Shown here piece by piece: positions 24,421 to 34,371 of a DNA stretch of 43,766 nucleotides (position 1 is the stretch's first letter; each line of letters opens with the position of its first letter). Location of the stretch: positions 1 through 43,766 of the forward strand of contig MGTJ01000197.1 in NCBI GenBank assembly GCA_001799395.1. The letters run 5' to 3'. Made by a program: the position numbers and the translations under genes. The stretch is from Desulfobacterales bacterium RIFOXYA12_FULL_46_15. GTDB taxonomy: Bacteria; Desulfobacterota; Desulfobacteria; Desulfobacterales; Desulfobacteraceae. The notes under the pieces are model-generated. The model did no database searches and was not told the DNA's origin. It worked only from the letters and a program-made list of their open reading frames with translations.

Positions 24421-26307
24421 TTGGCGCTTCTTGAACAGATAAAAAACCCCGGCGACATCCATCAGTTTACCAGAAAAGAACTCAAACTTCTGGCAAGTGA
24501 AATTAGAAAACGTATTATTGATGTTGTTTCAAAGAACGGCGGGCATCTCGCTTCAAGCTTGGGAGCCGTAGAGTTGACACTTGCCATTCATTATGTGTTT
24601 GACCTTCCGAAAGACACATTAATCTGGGACGTAGGACATCAATCCTATGCTCATAAGCTTCTGACCGGAAGAAATGATCGTTTTGATACCCTAAGGCAGT
24701 ATAAGGGTATTTCAGGATTTGCTAAGATTAAGGAAAGCCCTTATGACGGTTTCACAGTAGGTCATTCCTCAACCTCCATTTCAGCAGGGTTAGGGGTTTG
24801 TTATGGTAAGTATTTAAACGAAGATGAATCTGATGTCATATCGGTAATTGGTGATGGATCTTTGACGGCAGGCCTGGCATATGAAGGATTGAACCAGGCC
24901 GGTGATTTAAAAAAACGAAATCTTATTGTTATCCTGAACGACAATGATATGTCAATTTCTCCCAATGTTGGTGCATTATCTTCTTTTCTGAGCCGGACAT
25001 TTTCAGCAAAATATCTTCAATCCATGAGAAATCAGTTTGGTGCCTTTTTAAAATCCTTACCAAGGATCGGGGATGATATTTATCATATTGCCAAGCGTTC
25101 TGAAGAATCATTTAAAACCTTTATAACGCCGGGAATGCTTTTTGAAGCTTTTAATTTCGATTATTTTGGGCCCATTGACGGGCACAATCTTGATCATTTG
25201 ATTGATATCCTTAAAAATATAAAAAATCCAAAAGATCCGGTTCTTCTTCATGTAACGACCAAAAAAGGAAAAGGATATGAGCCTGCTGAAAAAAACCCGG
25301 TGTATTTCCATGGGGTTGGGTCTTTTTCGATTGATACAGGTAAAAGCAAAGCCAAACCCAATGGAATCCCGTCTTATACCCAGGTGTTTGGCAATCAAAT
25401 GGTAAATTTCGGGAAAAAGAATTCAAAAATTGTGGCTGTGACAGCCGCAATGCCTGAGGGGACAGGACTCATCGAGTTTTCAAAACAGTTTCCGGATCGG
25501 TTCTTTGATGTCGGTATTGCAGAACAGCATGCCGTAACTTTTTCTGCAGGACTCGCATCCAGGGGGTTAAAACCAGTTGTTGCAATCTATTCTACTTTTT
25601 TACAGCGGGCATTTGATCAGATTCTTCATGATGTCTGCATTGATGCTCACCCTGTTGTATTTGCCATAGACCGGGGGGGAATCGTCGGTGAAGACGGCCC
25701 AACTCATCACGGCTTATTTGATTATTCTTATCTGCGATGTATGCCCAATATGACCATTATGGCGCCCAAGGATGAAAATGAGTTTGCTGCAATGCTTGTA
25801 ACAGGCATTCATCACAACGGCCCTGTGGCATTGAGATATCCGAGAGGAACCGGGCTTGGCGTAAAAATAGATGAAGACCCTCAACCCTTGGAAATAGGGC
25901 GGGGTGAGATCATTTGTGAAGGAAAAGATCTTCTCATCATTGCCATCGGGAACTCCGTATGCGAGGCTGTAAAAGCAAACCGGCACTTAAAGGGAAAAAA
26001 TATACATTCAACTATTATTAATGCAAGATTTGTAAAACCCCTTGATGCTGATTTGATCTGCAGATATGCATCAAGAATCAACAAAATAATCACAGTTGAA
26101 GAACATGTACTTGACGGTGGTTTTGGGTCTGCCGTGCTCGAAACGCTTATCGATAAAGGTATAACAGGATTTTTATTAAAAAGAATCGGAATAAAAGATT
26201 GCTTTGTAGAACATGGGCCCTCAGATGTTTTAAGACGGGACTATGAAATAGACAGTATAACCATCATTAATACAGCTATTGAATTATATGACGGGAAAGA
26301 CATATAA
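24421..26307 (+). CDS. dxs: 1-deoxy-D-xylulose-5-phosphate synthase
   Basis: Thiamine-diphosphate enzyme that joins pyruvate and glyceraldehyde 3-phosphate in the first step of the MEP isoprenoid pathway. The ThDP motif runs from GDGSLTAGLAYEGLN to NDNDMSISPNVG; the catalytic glutamate is in GIAEQHAVTFSAG; the transketolase central motif DRGGIVGEDGPTHHG is intact. The 628 residues match the family. Translation begins at TTG 24421, with AGAGG about 11 bases upstream; no ATG is suitably placed. Its last 20 bases overlap tlyA. Confidence 0.97.
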   Translation: MALLEQIKNPGDIHQFTRKELKLLASEIRKRIIDVVSKNGGHLASSLGAVELTLAIHYVFDLPKDTLIWDVGHQSYAHKLLTGRNDRFDTLRQYKGISGFAKIKESPYDGFTVGHSSTSISAGLGVCYGKYLNEDESDVISVIGDGSLTAGLAYEGLNQAGDLKKRNLIVILNDNDMSISPNVGALSSFLSRTFSAKYLQSMRNQFGAFLKSLPRIGDDIYHIAKRSEESFKTFITPGMLFEAFNFDYFGPIDGHNLDHLIDILKNIKNPKDPVLLHVTTKKGKGYEPAEKNPVYFHGVGSFSIDTGKSKAKPNGIPSYTQVFGNQMVNFGKKNSKIVAVTAAMPEGTGLIEFSKQFPDRFFDVGIAEQHAVTFSAGLASRGLKPVVAIYSTFLQRAFDQILHDVCIDAHPVVFAIDRGGIVGEDGPTHHGLFDYSYLRCMPNMTIMAPKDENEFAAMLVTGIHHNGPVALRYPRGTGLGVKIDEDPQPLEIGRGEIICEGKDLLIIAIGNSVCEAVKANRHLKGKNIHSTIINARFVKPLDADLICRYASRINKIITVEEHVLDGGFGSAVLETLIDKGITGFLLKRIGIKDCFVEHGPSDVLRRDYEIDSITIINTAIELYDGKDI

Positions 26308-27061
26308 AATAGATAAAACCAAGGTGAGACTTGATTCCCTGATTGTTGATAGGGGCCTGGTCAAATCCCGTCATCGGGCAAGAGCCCTGATCATGGCAGG
26401 TAAAGTATTGGTCAATGATATACCGGTTGATAAACCCGGGCTGTCGATTTCCATTCAGGAAAAAATTTTTATAAAAGAGGATAACAATCCATTTGTCAGC
26501 CGTGGTGGTCTGAAACTTGAAAAGGCCTTGCAAACCATTCCAGTGTCGGTAAAAGGCTTAACTTGCCTCGATATAGGCGCCTCAACCGGCGGATTCACTG
26601 ATTGCCTCATTCAATATGGCGCTTGCAAAGTCTATGCTGTGGATGTGGGATATGGCCAGTTTGACTGGACCTTAAGACAGGATCCCCGGGTTGTTGTCAT
26701 AGAAAGAACAAATATCAGGTATATACCCTATGAAGTGATTAATGAAAAAGTCGACCTTATTGTAGCAGACACCTCATTTATATCCCTTAAGATTGTAATT
26801 CCGTCTGCTGAAAAATTCATGAAAGACAATACATTGATTCTGGCATTGATCAAGCCGCAATTTGAAGCCGGTAAAGAAAATATAGGCAAGGGAGGGGTGG
26901 TAAAAGATGAAAGAGTCAGAGAAAAAATAATCGAAGATATTAAAGCTTTTTTCAAAGAACGTGGATATTTGATTAATCTTGTTGTTCCCTCCCCTATTTT
27001 AGGTCCGAAAGGAAATAGGGAATATGTTTTATCTTTAAATTATAAAGAAAATTTTAAATAG
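26288..27061 (+). CDS. tlyA: TlyA family rRNA 2'-O-methyltransferase
   Basis: A small N-terminal S4 RNA-binding domain (RLDSLIVDRGLVKSRHRARALIMAGKV) is followed by an FtsJ/RrmJ-type Rossmann methyltransferase with SAM motif CLDIGASTGGFTDCL near residues 92-106 and VDVGYGQ. TlyA enzymes methylate riboses in 16S and 23S rRNA; the name hemolysin A in databases is historical. The ATG at 26288 fits better than the TTG at 26279. It overlaps the end of dxs by 20 bases. About 257 residues, a normal length. Confidence 0.93.
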   Translation: MTGKTYKIDKTKVRLDSLIVDRGLVKSRHRARALIMAGKVLVNDIPVDKPGLSISIQEKIFIKEDNNPFVSRGGLKLEKALQTIPVSVKGLTCLDIGASTGGFTDCLIQYGACKVYAVDVGYGQFDWTLRQDPRVVVIERTNIRYIPYEVINEKVDLIVADTSFISLKIVIPSAEKFMKDNTLILALIKPQFEAGKENIGKGGVVKDERVREKIIEDIKAFFKERGYLINLVVPSPILGPKGNREYVLSLNYKENFK

Positions 27062-27070
27062 GACTATTAT

Positions 27071-27100
27071 TTTTATTTAAATTTGATTATTTAAATAAAA
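27071..27100. repeat. 12-bp AT-only inverted repeat upstream of the EF-G paralogue
   Basis: Bases 27071-27082 and 27089-27100 are exact reverse complements around a 6-base loop. The arms contain only A and T. It lies in the 69-base gap between tlyA and the EF-G-like gene; as RNA it would be a weak hairpin. It may be a weak terminator for the isoprenoid operon, an operator, or an AT-rich coincidence. Confidence 0.4.
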
Positions 27101-27130
27101 CTATTTATTAATTGTTAATAAGGAGCAGTA

Positions 27131-29197
27131 ATGAGCGAAGACATTAAAACCATGAGAAATATAGCTCTGGCTGGTCACGGAGGATCAGGGAAGACCACAC
27201 TTGCTGAGGCGATGTTGTTTAAAGCCGGAGTTATCAGTCGTCTTGGAAAGGTTGAAGAAGGCAATACCGCTATGGATTTTCAGCCTGAAGAGATCAGAAA
27301 ACAGCAAAGTATCAATACTTCATTTATTAAGTATACGCATAATAAACATACGATTACATTGATGGACACTCCTGGTGATCAGAATTTTTTCTCTGCTTCT
27401 AAAACATGTTTCCCTGTTGCAGACAGCCTTGCTTTTGTTATTGACGGGGTTGGCGGTCCTTCCGCCATGACTGAAGAAGCAGGGGCCAGTGCCCTGGAAT
27501 ATAATCTTCCAGGAGTTGTTATCGTTAATAAACTGGACAGGGAAAGAGCTGATTTTGCAACCTGTATTGAAGCCTGCAAAAAAGCTTTGAAAAAGAAAAT
27601 TATTCCTGTCTGTTATCCCATAGGATCTGAGATTAATTTTAAAGGATTTGTCAATATTATTTCCGGACAGGCCTTTGAATATAATGCGGACGGAAAAGTC
27701 AGCAAGATTGATATTCCGCCGGATATGGCAGATGACATTGAAATGGCAAAAGAAGAATTTATTGAAAATATAGCTGAACTCAATGATCTACTGCTTGAAA
27801 AATATCTGGAAGGTGAAAAAATTGCAGAAGCGGATCTGAAAGCTACTTTCAGACAAGGTGTTTTAGATGCAAAATTTTATCCTGCCATCTGTAGTTCGGC
27901 TACCAAAATGATTGGTGTCGAAACCATATCCGATTTCGTCAACGATTATATGCCCTCTCCGCTGGATCGAGGGGATTGGATTGCAAAAGACTCTAAAGGA
28001 GAAGATGTTATTGTTTCTCCTGATCCTGATGCTGAATTCTGCGGATTTGTCTTCTGCACCATTGTTGATCCCTATGCCGGAAGGCTTTCCCTGTTCAGGG
28101 TCATATCAGGCAGCCTTGGAAAGGAAGGCAATGTTGTCAATACGACAAAAGATACAAAAGAAAGATTTTCACAACTTTTGGAGATTGCCGGTAAGGAACA
28201 AAAAACCATTACTTCAGCTATTCCTGGTTCTATTGTGGCTGTTGCAAAACTGAAAGAAACACTGACGGGAGACACATTGACCGGAGGGAGTGCTATTCAG
28301 ATTCCTGCTCCTAAACCAATGCCGTCACTTATTTCTTTTGCCATTAAACCCAAAGCTAAAAATGACGAAGACAAAATTCACGAAGCCGTCAGAAAAATTC
28401 TTGATGAAGACACAGGGCTTCAGCTTCGGCGTGAAGAAGAAACCAGGCAGACCATTTTGTCTGGAAGAGGCCTTGTCCATATAGAAGTAACGGCTGAAAA
28501 AATCCAGAGAAAATTTAATGTAGGTATGGATATTGAGACGCCTAAAGTTGCCTATAGGGAAACATTCAAGAAAAAGATCCGCGTCCAGGGTAGGCACAAA
28601 AAACAGTCTGGTGGACATGGTCAGTATGGAGATTGCTGGATTGTTCTTGAGCCCCTACCAAGCGGCTCAGGGTTTGAATTTGTTGACAAAATCGTTGGCG
28701 GTGTTATTCCTAAAAATTATATCCCGGCCGTTGAAGCAGGTGTCAGGGAAGCATCAAAAACAGGCATTCTTGCCGGATTCCCCTGTGTAGACTTTCGGGT
28801 AACCGTTGATTTCGGTTCTTATCATGCTGTTGACTCTTCTGAAATGGCATTTAAATTGGCAGGAACCATTGCATTTAAGAATGCAGCAGCAGATGCCAAA
28901 GCAGTTCTCCTTGAACCCATTATGAAAGTTGCTGTGAAGGCTCCGGAAGACAATACCGGCGACATCATGGGAGATCTGAATTCCAGACGCGGCAGGGTTA
29001 TCGGAATGGATTCCGAAGGTGATAAACAGATTATCAATGCCTTGGTTCCAATGGCAGAAATGTTACGGTATGCCCCGGATTTAAGTTCAATGACTGCCGG
29101 CCGGGGAACATTTTCCATGGAATTTGAACAATACGATGAGGTTCCGGCAGATCTGGCTAAAAAGGTTATTGAAAGAGTAAATGCAGAAAAAGAATAA
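27131..29197 (+). CDS. EF-G-like translational GTPase (second EF-G type)
   Basis: 688 residues with the full EF-G domain layout: G domain (P-loop GHGGSGKT at 15-22, DTPG at 79-82, NKLD at 133-136), domain II, then III-V including GGHGQYGDCWIVLEPL and the C-terminal RRGRVIGMDSEGD. Canonical EF-G has AHIDAGKT and DTPGHVDF; here the P-loop differs, and the catalytic switch II histidine position holds D83 (DTPGDQNFF). This marks a divergent EF-G paralogue of the kind that coexists with a housekeeping EF-G in Desulfobacterota and related phyla. Its exact role (translocation, recycling or stress translation) is not known from sequence. AAGGAG precedes the ATG. Confidence 0.88.
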   Translation: MSEDIKTMRNIALAGHGGSGKTTLAEAMLFKAGVISRLGKVEEGNTAMDFQPEEIRKQQSINTSFIKYTHNKHTITLMDTPGDQNFFSASKTCFPVADSLAFVIDGVGGPSAMTEEAGASALEYNLPGVVIVNKLDRERADFATCIEACKKALKKKIIPVCYPIGSEINFKGFVNIISGQAFEYNADGKVSKIDIPPDMADDIEMAKEEFIENIAELNDLLLEKYLEGEKIAEADLKATFRQGVLDAKFYPAICSSATKMIGVETISDFVNDYMPSPLDRGDWIAKDSKGEDVIVSPDPDAEFCGFVFCTIVDPYAGRLSLFRVISGSLGKEGNVVNTTKDTKERFSQLLEIAGKEQKTITSAIPGSIVAVAKLKETLTGDTLTGGSAIQIPAPKPMPSLISFAIKPKAKNDEDKIHEAVRKILDEDTGLQLRREEETRQTILSGRGLVHIEVTAEKIQRKFNVGMDIETPKVAYRETFKKKIRVQGRHKKQSGGHGQYGDCWIVLEPLPSGSGFEFVDKIVGGVIPKNYIPAVEAGVREASKTGILAGFPCVDFRVTVDFGSYHAVDSSEMAFKLAGTIAFKNAAADAKAVLLEPIMKVAVKAPEDNTGDIMGDLNSRRGRVIGMDSEGDKQIINALVPMAEMLRYAPDLSSMTAGRGTFSMEFEQYDEVPADLAKKVIERVNAEKE

Positions 29198-29210
29198 ATA
29201 GAATCAAGAT

Positions 29211-29253
29211 GGGGCCGGGCAGATATAGTTTCTATTTGACCGGCCTCTTTTTT
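29211..29253 (+). terminator. rho-independent terminator of the EF-G-like gene
   Basis: Bases 29211-29218 pair with 29240-29247 (8 bp, GC-rich core GGCCGG/CCGGCC, one G-T pair) followed by six T at 29248-29253. The 21-base loop can form a second small stem (ATAG-TTT-CTAT). It ends 33 bases before the stop of the convergent TPR gene and has no T-run in the other direction, so it serves the + strand. Confidence 0.85.
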
Positions 29254-29285
29254 AAATTTAATCCGGATAGGATTTTCAACAGGAT

Positions 29286-31631
29286 CTAATTGAGCATTTT
29301 TCTAACTGTGTCAGCTCCCTTGAATTCAGGGTCTATTTTCAATGCTTTTTTTAAATATATTTTTGCCTGTTCGTATTTTTGAGTTCTGTAGAGCACCATC
29401 CCGTAATGATATGAAACCAATGCACTATCAGGTTTCAATTTCAAGCTTTCTTCAAGCTCTGATAAGGCATTCAGATAATTGCCTTTCAGATAATAAATCC
29501 AGCCCAGTGTATCCATAACATTCGGATCTCCCGGCTTTTTTCCTCTTGCAAGCAAGGCTAGTTTAAAGGCTTCTTCAAGCTGTTCGGGTTTTTCAGAAAG
29601 GATAAAAGCAAGATTATTGGCGGCGTCTGCATAATCCGAATCTAATGATAGCACTTTACGATAATATTCAACAGCTTTTTCATAATCTTTTTCAAGATCG
29701 TAGATAAATCCAATGGCAATAAGAGAGGGCAAAAAATCAGATTTTATGGATTCCACTGATTTATAATATTCAAGAGCAGTTTTCCTTTGGCCTTTTTTTA
29801 AAAAAAAATTAGCAAGCGACATTTTCGGATCAATAAAGTCAGGTTTTATCTTTGCAGCAGTTTTGAAATGGATCAAAGCCTTATCTGATTCACCTTTACC
29901 AAGCAGAAGATTTCCTCTTAAATTTTCAAAAAAAGCTTTTACATTTCCCGATTCTGTTTTAAAAAAAAGTATATCCACCAGTTTCAAGGCTTCATCATAT
30001 TTATTTTCTCGAACGTATATATCAGTCATGATCTTTACTATACCTGTCTGCTCATGGCTCATGGTATAAGCAGTTTTTAAATATTCAAGAGCCTTTTGCT
30101 TATTGCCCATATCATTATGTAACAAACCCAGCCTTATATATGCAGGGGTATAATCCGGTTTTTCTTTGATGATAATTTCAAGAATTTTCTCAGCTTCGTC
30201 AGGGTTGCCTTTTAGAAGATGAATACCCGAGAGCAGGGTCATAGTTTTTATATTTGGAGAACGTCGTTTAAAAATTTCTTCGATCTGTTCTTTAGCCTTT
30301 TTTAAGTCATTTTCAAGCATATAGATTTCCGCCAATTTAATACGGGCATCAATAAAGCCAGGATCAACCGTTATAGATGTAAGGAGATTTGCCTTGACTT
30401 GATCTTTTTCAAACTCTTCAGGCTTATCGAGCATACCAACGGCTGCCCTGTAAATTTTCTGTTCGGGACGATCCGTGGCACCGTGTTCTTTTATACAAAG
30501 AGCTCTATAATAATATGCTTGAGCATAAATCTGATCTAAAGCAATTACTTTGTCAAAGCTATCCAGGGCGTGTTTATAATCTTTTTTTTCCATCAACACC
30601 CTGCCCTTCTGGAAAATAGCATCTATAAAATTTTCATTGATAGACAATGCCTCATTAACTGCTTTTTCAGCACTATCCATCATATCGAAATAAAGGTAAA
30701 TCTGTGACATCCCCGTCAAGACAAGGGCTTTATTTTTCTTTTTTGAGAGGGCATTCTCCATGGTCTCAAGGGCTTTATCTTTCATATTCTTTTTTGTGTA
30801 AAATTCAGCAAGATTCATCAAAGGATATATATCTTCCGGCTCCACCAAAACCGCTTTCTGATAATGTTCTTCTGCTGAATCAAATTTGTTATTTCCTTCG
30901 TAGAACCTTGCAAGATCTGTATGTTTCAGGGCTTGAATCCCAGGTGTTTTGATAACTTCCATAAGCAAAGATTCTATTTTAATCAAATCTTTCTGATATG
31001 CATAAAATCTTACAAGTCCCATATAGGCTTCCCGGGAGGCAGAATCAATGGAAATGGATTTCAAGTATGCTTTTTCAGCTTCAGGATAGTTACCGGCCGT
31101 TAGATAAAGTTCAGCAAGATTCATATATGTCTTGATATTATTGTTGTCAATATCTGCGGCTTTACGAAGAGTTACAATGGCTGAATTAATATCCCGCTCC
31201 TTTATTTGAATCCCGGATAAAACATGATGGGCTTCAATTGAATCAGGGGAAATGTCAAATATTTTTGAAATTTCATTTCTTGAGTCCATAAGATGATCAG
31301 TCTGAAGATAAATTCGGGCGAGTCTTAGATGAGGGATGATATTTTTCTCATCTGCCTTGATAGTAAGATTATAATATCTGATGGCGGTTTCGAGTTTATT
31401 CAGGACAATATATGCTTCAGCAAGCTCAAACAATGCCACAGGATTACCAGGGTCCAAGTCGACAGCGTTTCTATATTCGATGACAGCAGTTTCAGGCTTA
31501 TTCTGAGACATGAAGGTCCTAGCGCTTTTTATAAAATCTTCAGCCTGTTTTTCATTGCTTTTTGAACAGCCGATAATTATTGAAAGAATTAAAAGGAAAA
31601 ATAAAATTTGATTTCTCAGGATTGTGGCCAT
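29286..31631 (-). CDS. large TPR-repeat lipoprotein
   Basis: 781 residues made almost wholly of tetratricopeptide repeats after a lipoprotein signal. The signal has a hydrophobic core (residues 8-20) and lipobox IIGC with C22 as the lipidation site; serine at +2 does not suggest inner-membrane retention. Roughly twenty TPR units follow, many with the DPxNPxALFELAEAYI or PDYTPAYIRLGLLH pattern. Such proteins act as scaffolds for envelope complexes or exopolysaccharide export; no enzyme domain is visible. I do not recognise a specific family. It is a single-gene unit divergent from pepN. Confidence 0.85.
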   Translation of the reverse strand: MATILRNQILFFLLILSIIIGCSKSNEKQAEDFIKSARTFMSQNKPETAVIEYRNAVDLDPGNPVALFELAEAYIVLNKLETAIRYYNLTIKADEKNIIPHLRLARIYLQTDHLMDSRNEISKIFDISPDSIEAHHVLSGIQIKERDINSAIVTLRKAADIDNNNIKTYMNLAELYLTAGNYPEAEKAYLKSISIDSASREAYMGLVRFYAYQKDLIKIESLLMEVIKTPGIQALKHTDLARFYEGNNKFDSAEEHYQKAVLVEPEDIYPLMNLAEFYTKKNMKDKALETMENALSKKKNKALVLTGMSQIYLYFDMMDSAEKAVNEALSINENFIDAIFQKGRVLMEKKDYKHALDSFDKVIALDQIYAQAYYYRALCIKEHGATDRPEQKIYRAAVGMLDKPEEFEKDQVKANLLTSITVDPGFIDARIKLAEIYMLENDLKKAKEQIEEIFKRRSPNIKTMTLLSGIHLLKGNPDEAEKILEIIIKEKPDYTPAYIRLGLLHNDMGNKQKALEYLKTAYTMSHEQTGIVKIMTDIYVRENKYDEALKLVDILFFKTESGNVKAFFENLRGNLLLGKGESDKALIHFKTAAKIKPDFIDPKMSLANFFLKKGQRKTALEYYKSVESIKSDFLPSLIAIGFIYDLEKDYEKAVEYYRKVLSLDSDYADAANNLAFILSEKPEQLEEAFKLALLARGKKPGDPNVMDTLGWIYYLKGNYLNALSELEESLKLKPDSALVSYHYGMVLYRTQKYEQAKIYLKKALKIDPEFKGADTVRKMLN

Positions 31632-31739
31632 GGATATTATTTACCTTTTTCGATATTTTTTATTTGCAAATCCAATGTATATGCTTGATAAGTAAATATC
31701 AATATTTACAATCTTCAATCAAGGTTTTATTTACACTAT

Positions 31740-34358
31740 ATGGAAACTTCCAATACAATATATCTAAAAGATTATTCTCCACCAGAATTTGTAATTGATT
31801 CCATTCATCTCATCTTTGAAATTGATGAGAATCAGACGAAAGTGACTTCCCGGATGAATATTCATAAGAATCCGGCGTTTTTTTCCGACAAGAACACCCC
31901 GCTTGTGCTGGACAAGGGAGAGTTTAAAATAGCGTCGGTTATAGCAGATGGGATGATCCTCTTAAAAGATGAATATATTGAAGATGATGATTTTTTGAGA
32001 CTCACAAAACCACCGGATTCATTTGAACTTGAAATCACGACGGTTTTAAATCCAGAGAACAATACCAGCCTTGAGGGACTTTACTTATCAGGTGGGGTTA
32101 TCGTCACCCAGTGTGAATCCCAAGGATTCAGGAAAATAACCCCTTTTCCTGACCGTCCGGATGTTATGACGGTTTATTCCTGTACCATTATTGCTGATAA
32201 AACTAAATATCCGGTTTTACTTTCCAACGGTAACCTGATTGATTCAGGAGCACTCGATAGCAATCTTCACTTTGCCAGATGGGAAGATCCGTTTAAAAAG
32301 CCCTGCTATCTTTTTGCCCTTGTTGCAGGCGACCTTGCCCATATTTCAGATCAATTTAAAACCCGTTCAGGGCGAACAGTTGAGCTAAAAATATATTCTG
32401 AAAAAGAAAATATCGATAAATGCGGGCATGCCATGGAATCTCTGAAACAGGCCATGGAGTGGGATGAAAAGAGGTTCGGCCTTGAATATGATCTGAATCT
32501 TTACCAGATTGTGGCCATCAATGATTTTAACGCCGGGGCTATGGAGAACAAAGGGTTAAATATTTTCAATTCCAAATTTGTTCTTGCCGACCCTAAGACT
32601 GCAACTGACGATGATTTCATGAATATCCAAGGTGTGATCGGTCATGAATATTTTCATAACTGGACCGGAAACCGTGTAACCCTTAAAAACTGGTTTCAGT
32701 TGAGCTTGAAAGAAGGACTCACTGTTTTCAGGGATCAGGAATTCTCATCAGACTTAAATTCCAGGGGTGTCGAAAGGGTTACAAATATCAGAAACCTGAG
32801 AGGATTCCAGTTCCCGGAAGATTCTGGCCCTATGACGCATCCGGTTATGCCGGAATCCTATATTAAAATGGATAATTTTTATACCATGACGGTCTATGAA
32901 AAGGGATCGGAACTTATCAGGATGATTAATCAGCTACTGGGAGAAAAAAAATTTCGGAAAGGGATGGATCTCTATTTTGAAAAATATGATGGAATGGCCG
33001 TTACTATAGAAGATTTTATTAGTGTTATGGAAGAGGCAGGGGAAAAAAATCTTAAGCAATACCGGTTATGGTATTCTCAATCCGGCACCCCTATTGTAAC
33101 TGTCACAAAAGATTATAACTCTGAATTAAGCCAATTGAGAATTATCTTCAAACAAAAAACCCTGCCTGATCGAAATCAACGAGAAAAAAAACCGCTTCAT
33201 ATTCCTGTTTGCTTTGGTATTATTGATGAGAAGGGGAAAGACCTTATATCAGACGAAAAAAGTCTGATTGAACTGAGAGCTGAAAGCGAAACTTTTGTTT
33301 TTAACCATATTCCTAAAAACAGTCTGCCATCATACTTCAGGCAATTTTCTGCACCGGTAAAGATTGAAACAGACTTTACCGACGAAGAGCTTGCCTTTCT
33401 CATGGCAAATGACACAGATGAAATCAATCGCTGGGATTGTGCTCAAACTTTGTTTATTAAAGAAATCAAGCGGATTATCAAGGCAATTCAACTAAAAGAA
33501 CCCTTATCTGTGTCTATGAACCTGATCAATGCGTTTCAAAATGCGCTATTGGACAAAAGGATGGACAGGGCTTTTATTTCAAAAACGCTTACTTTACCTT
33601 CTGAATTTGAAATCAAAGAGCATTTTGATCCTGTGGATGTTACAGCCATTAATAAAGCAAGATTGTTTTTAGAACAGAAAATTGCAAAACAATTAAAAAA
33701 TAATTTTTTAAGCATAATTCATATTTGTTCCAAAGCTGATCAACTCAGCATATCTCATAATGCAATGGCAGACAGGAGTCTTAAAAATTTGTCTTTATCC
33801 TATCTTGGCAGCTTAAAGGCACAAGAGACCACAGATCTTGTTTATAATCACTTTGTATCAGCAAAAAACATGACCGATGAAATAGCTTCTTTTAAAATTC
33901 TGGCTGAAATTAATCCGGATATTAAACAAAAAGCAGTTGAAGGTTTTTATTTCAAATGGAAACACGACAAACTTGTTCTGGATAAATGGTTTGCGGTTCA
34001 AGCAGGATCAGGTCTTACTGATAGCCTTGACAGGGTGAAAGATCTTGTCAATCATCCGGATTTTTCTATAAAAAACCCCAATAAGGTTAGATCCCTGGTC
34101 AATATATTTGCTATTCAGAATCATATTAATTTTCATCGTATTGATGGCACTGGATACCGATTCATAGCGGATCAGATTATTTTATTAGATCAGATTAATC
34201 ATCAGACTGCTGCAAGGCTGGCCTCATGCTTCAATCCCTGGAAAAAATATGACGATCAACGCCAGACCCTTATAAAATCAGAACTCGAAAGGATTCTGAA
34301 TATTAAATCAATTTCAAAAAATGTGTATGAGATCATTTCAAGAGCGCTTGAGTTGTAA
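31740..34358 (+). CDS. pepN: aminopeptidase N (M1 family)
   Basis: Zinc aminopeptidase that trims N-terminal residues from peptides in the cytoplasm. The exopeptidase motif GAMEN is at 266-270, the zinc site HEYFH at 302-306, with the third ligand E325 exactly 19 residues on. The 872 residues and the C-terminal helical repeats match the gammaproteobacterial-type PepN rather than the shorter eukaryotic type. No clear Shine-Dalgarno sequence lies close to the ATG; AT-rich sequence precedes it. The stop is 13 bases from the stop of the convergent dehydrogenase gene. Confidence 0.95.
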   Translation: METSNTIYLKDYSPPEFVIDSIHLIFEIDENQTKVTSRMNIHKNPAFFSDKNTPLVLDKGEFKIASVIADGMILLKDEYIEDDDFLRLTKPPDSFELEITTVLNPENNTSLEGLYLSGGVIVTQCESQGFRKITPFPDRPDVMTVYSCTIIADKTKYPVLLSNGNLIDSGALDSNLHFARWEDPFKKPCYLFALVAGDLAHISDQFKTRSGRTVELKIYSEKENIDKCGHAMESLKQAMEWDEKRFGLEYDLNLYQIVAINDFNAGAMENKGLNIFNSKFVLADPKTATDDDFMNIQGVIGHEYFHNWTGNRVTLKNWFQLSLKEGLTVFRDQEFSSDLNSRGVERVTNIRNLRGFQFPEDSGPMTHPVMPESYIKMDNFYTMTVYEKGSELIRMINQLLGEKKFRKGMDLYFEKYDGMAVTIEDFISVMEEAGEKNLKQYRLWYSQSGTPIVTVTKDYNSELSQLRIIFKQKTLPDRNQREKKPLHIPVCFGIIDEKGKDLISDEKSLIELRAESETFVFNHIPKNSLPSYFRQFSAPVKIETDFTDEELAFLMANDTDEINRWDCAQTLFIKEIKRIIKAIQLKEPLSVSMNLINAFQNALLDKRMDRAFISKTLTLPSEFEIKEHFDPVDVTAINKARLFLEQKIAKQLKNNFLSIIHICSKADQLSISHNAMADRSLKNLSLSYLGSLKAQETTDLVYNHFVSAKNMTDEIASFKILAEINPDIKQKAVEGFYFKWKHDKLVLDKWFAVQAGSGLTDSLDRVKDLVNHPDFSIKNPNKVRSLVNIFAIQNHINFHRIDGTGYRFIADQIILLDQINHQTAARLASCFNPWKKYDDQRQTLIKSELERILNIKSISKNVYEIISRALEL

Positions 34359-34371
34359 GTTCCCTGTTGTA

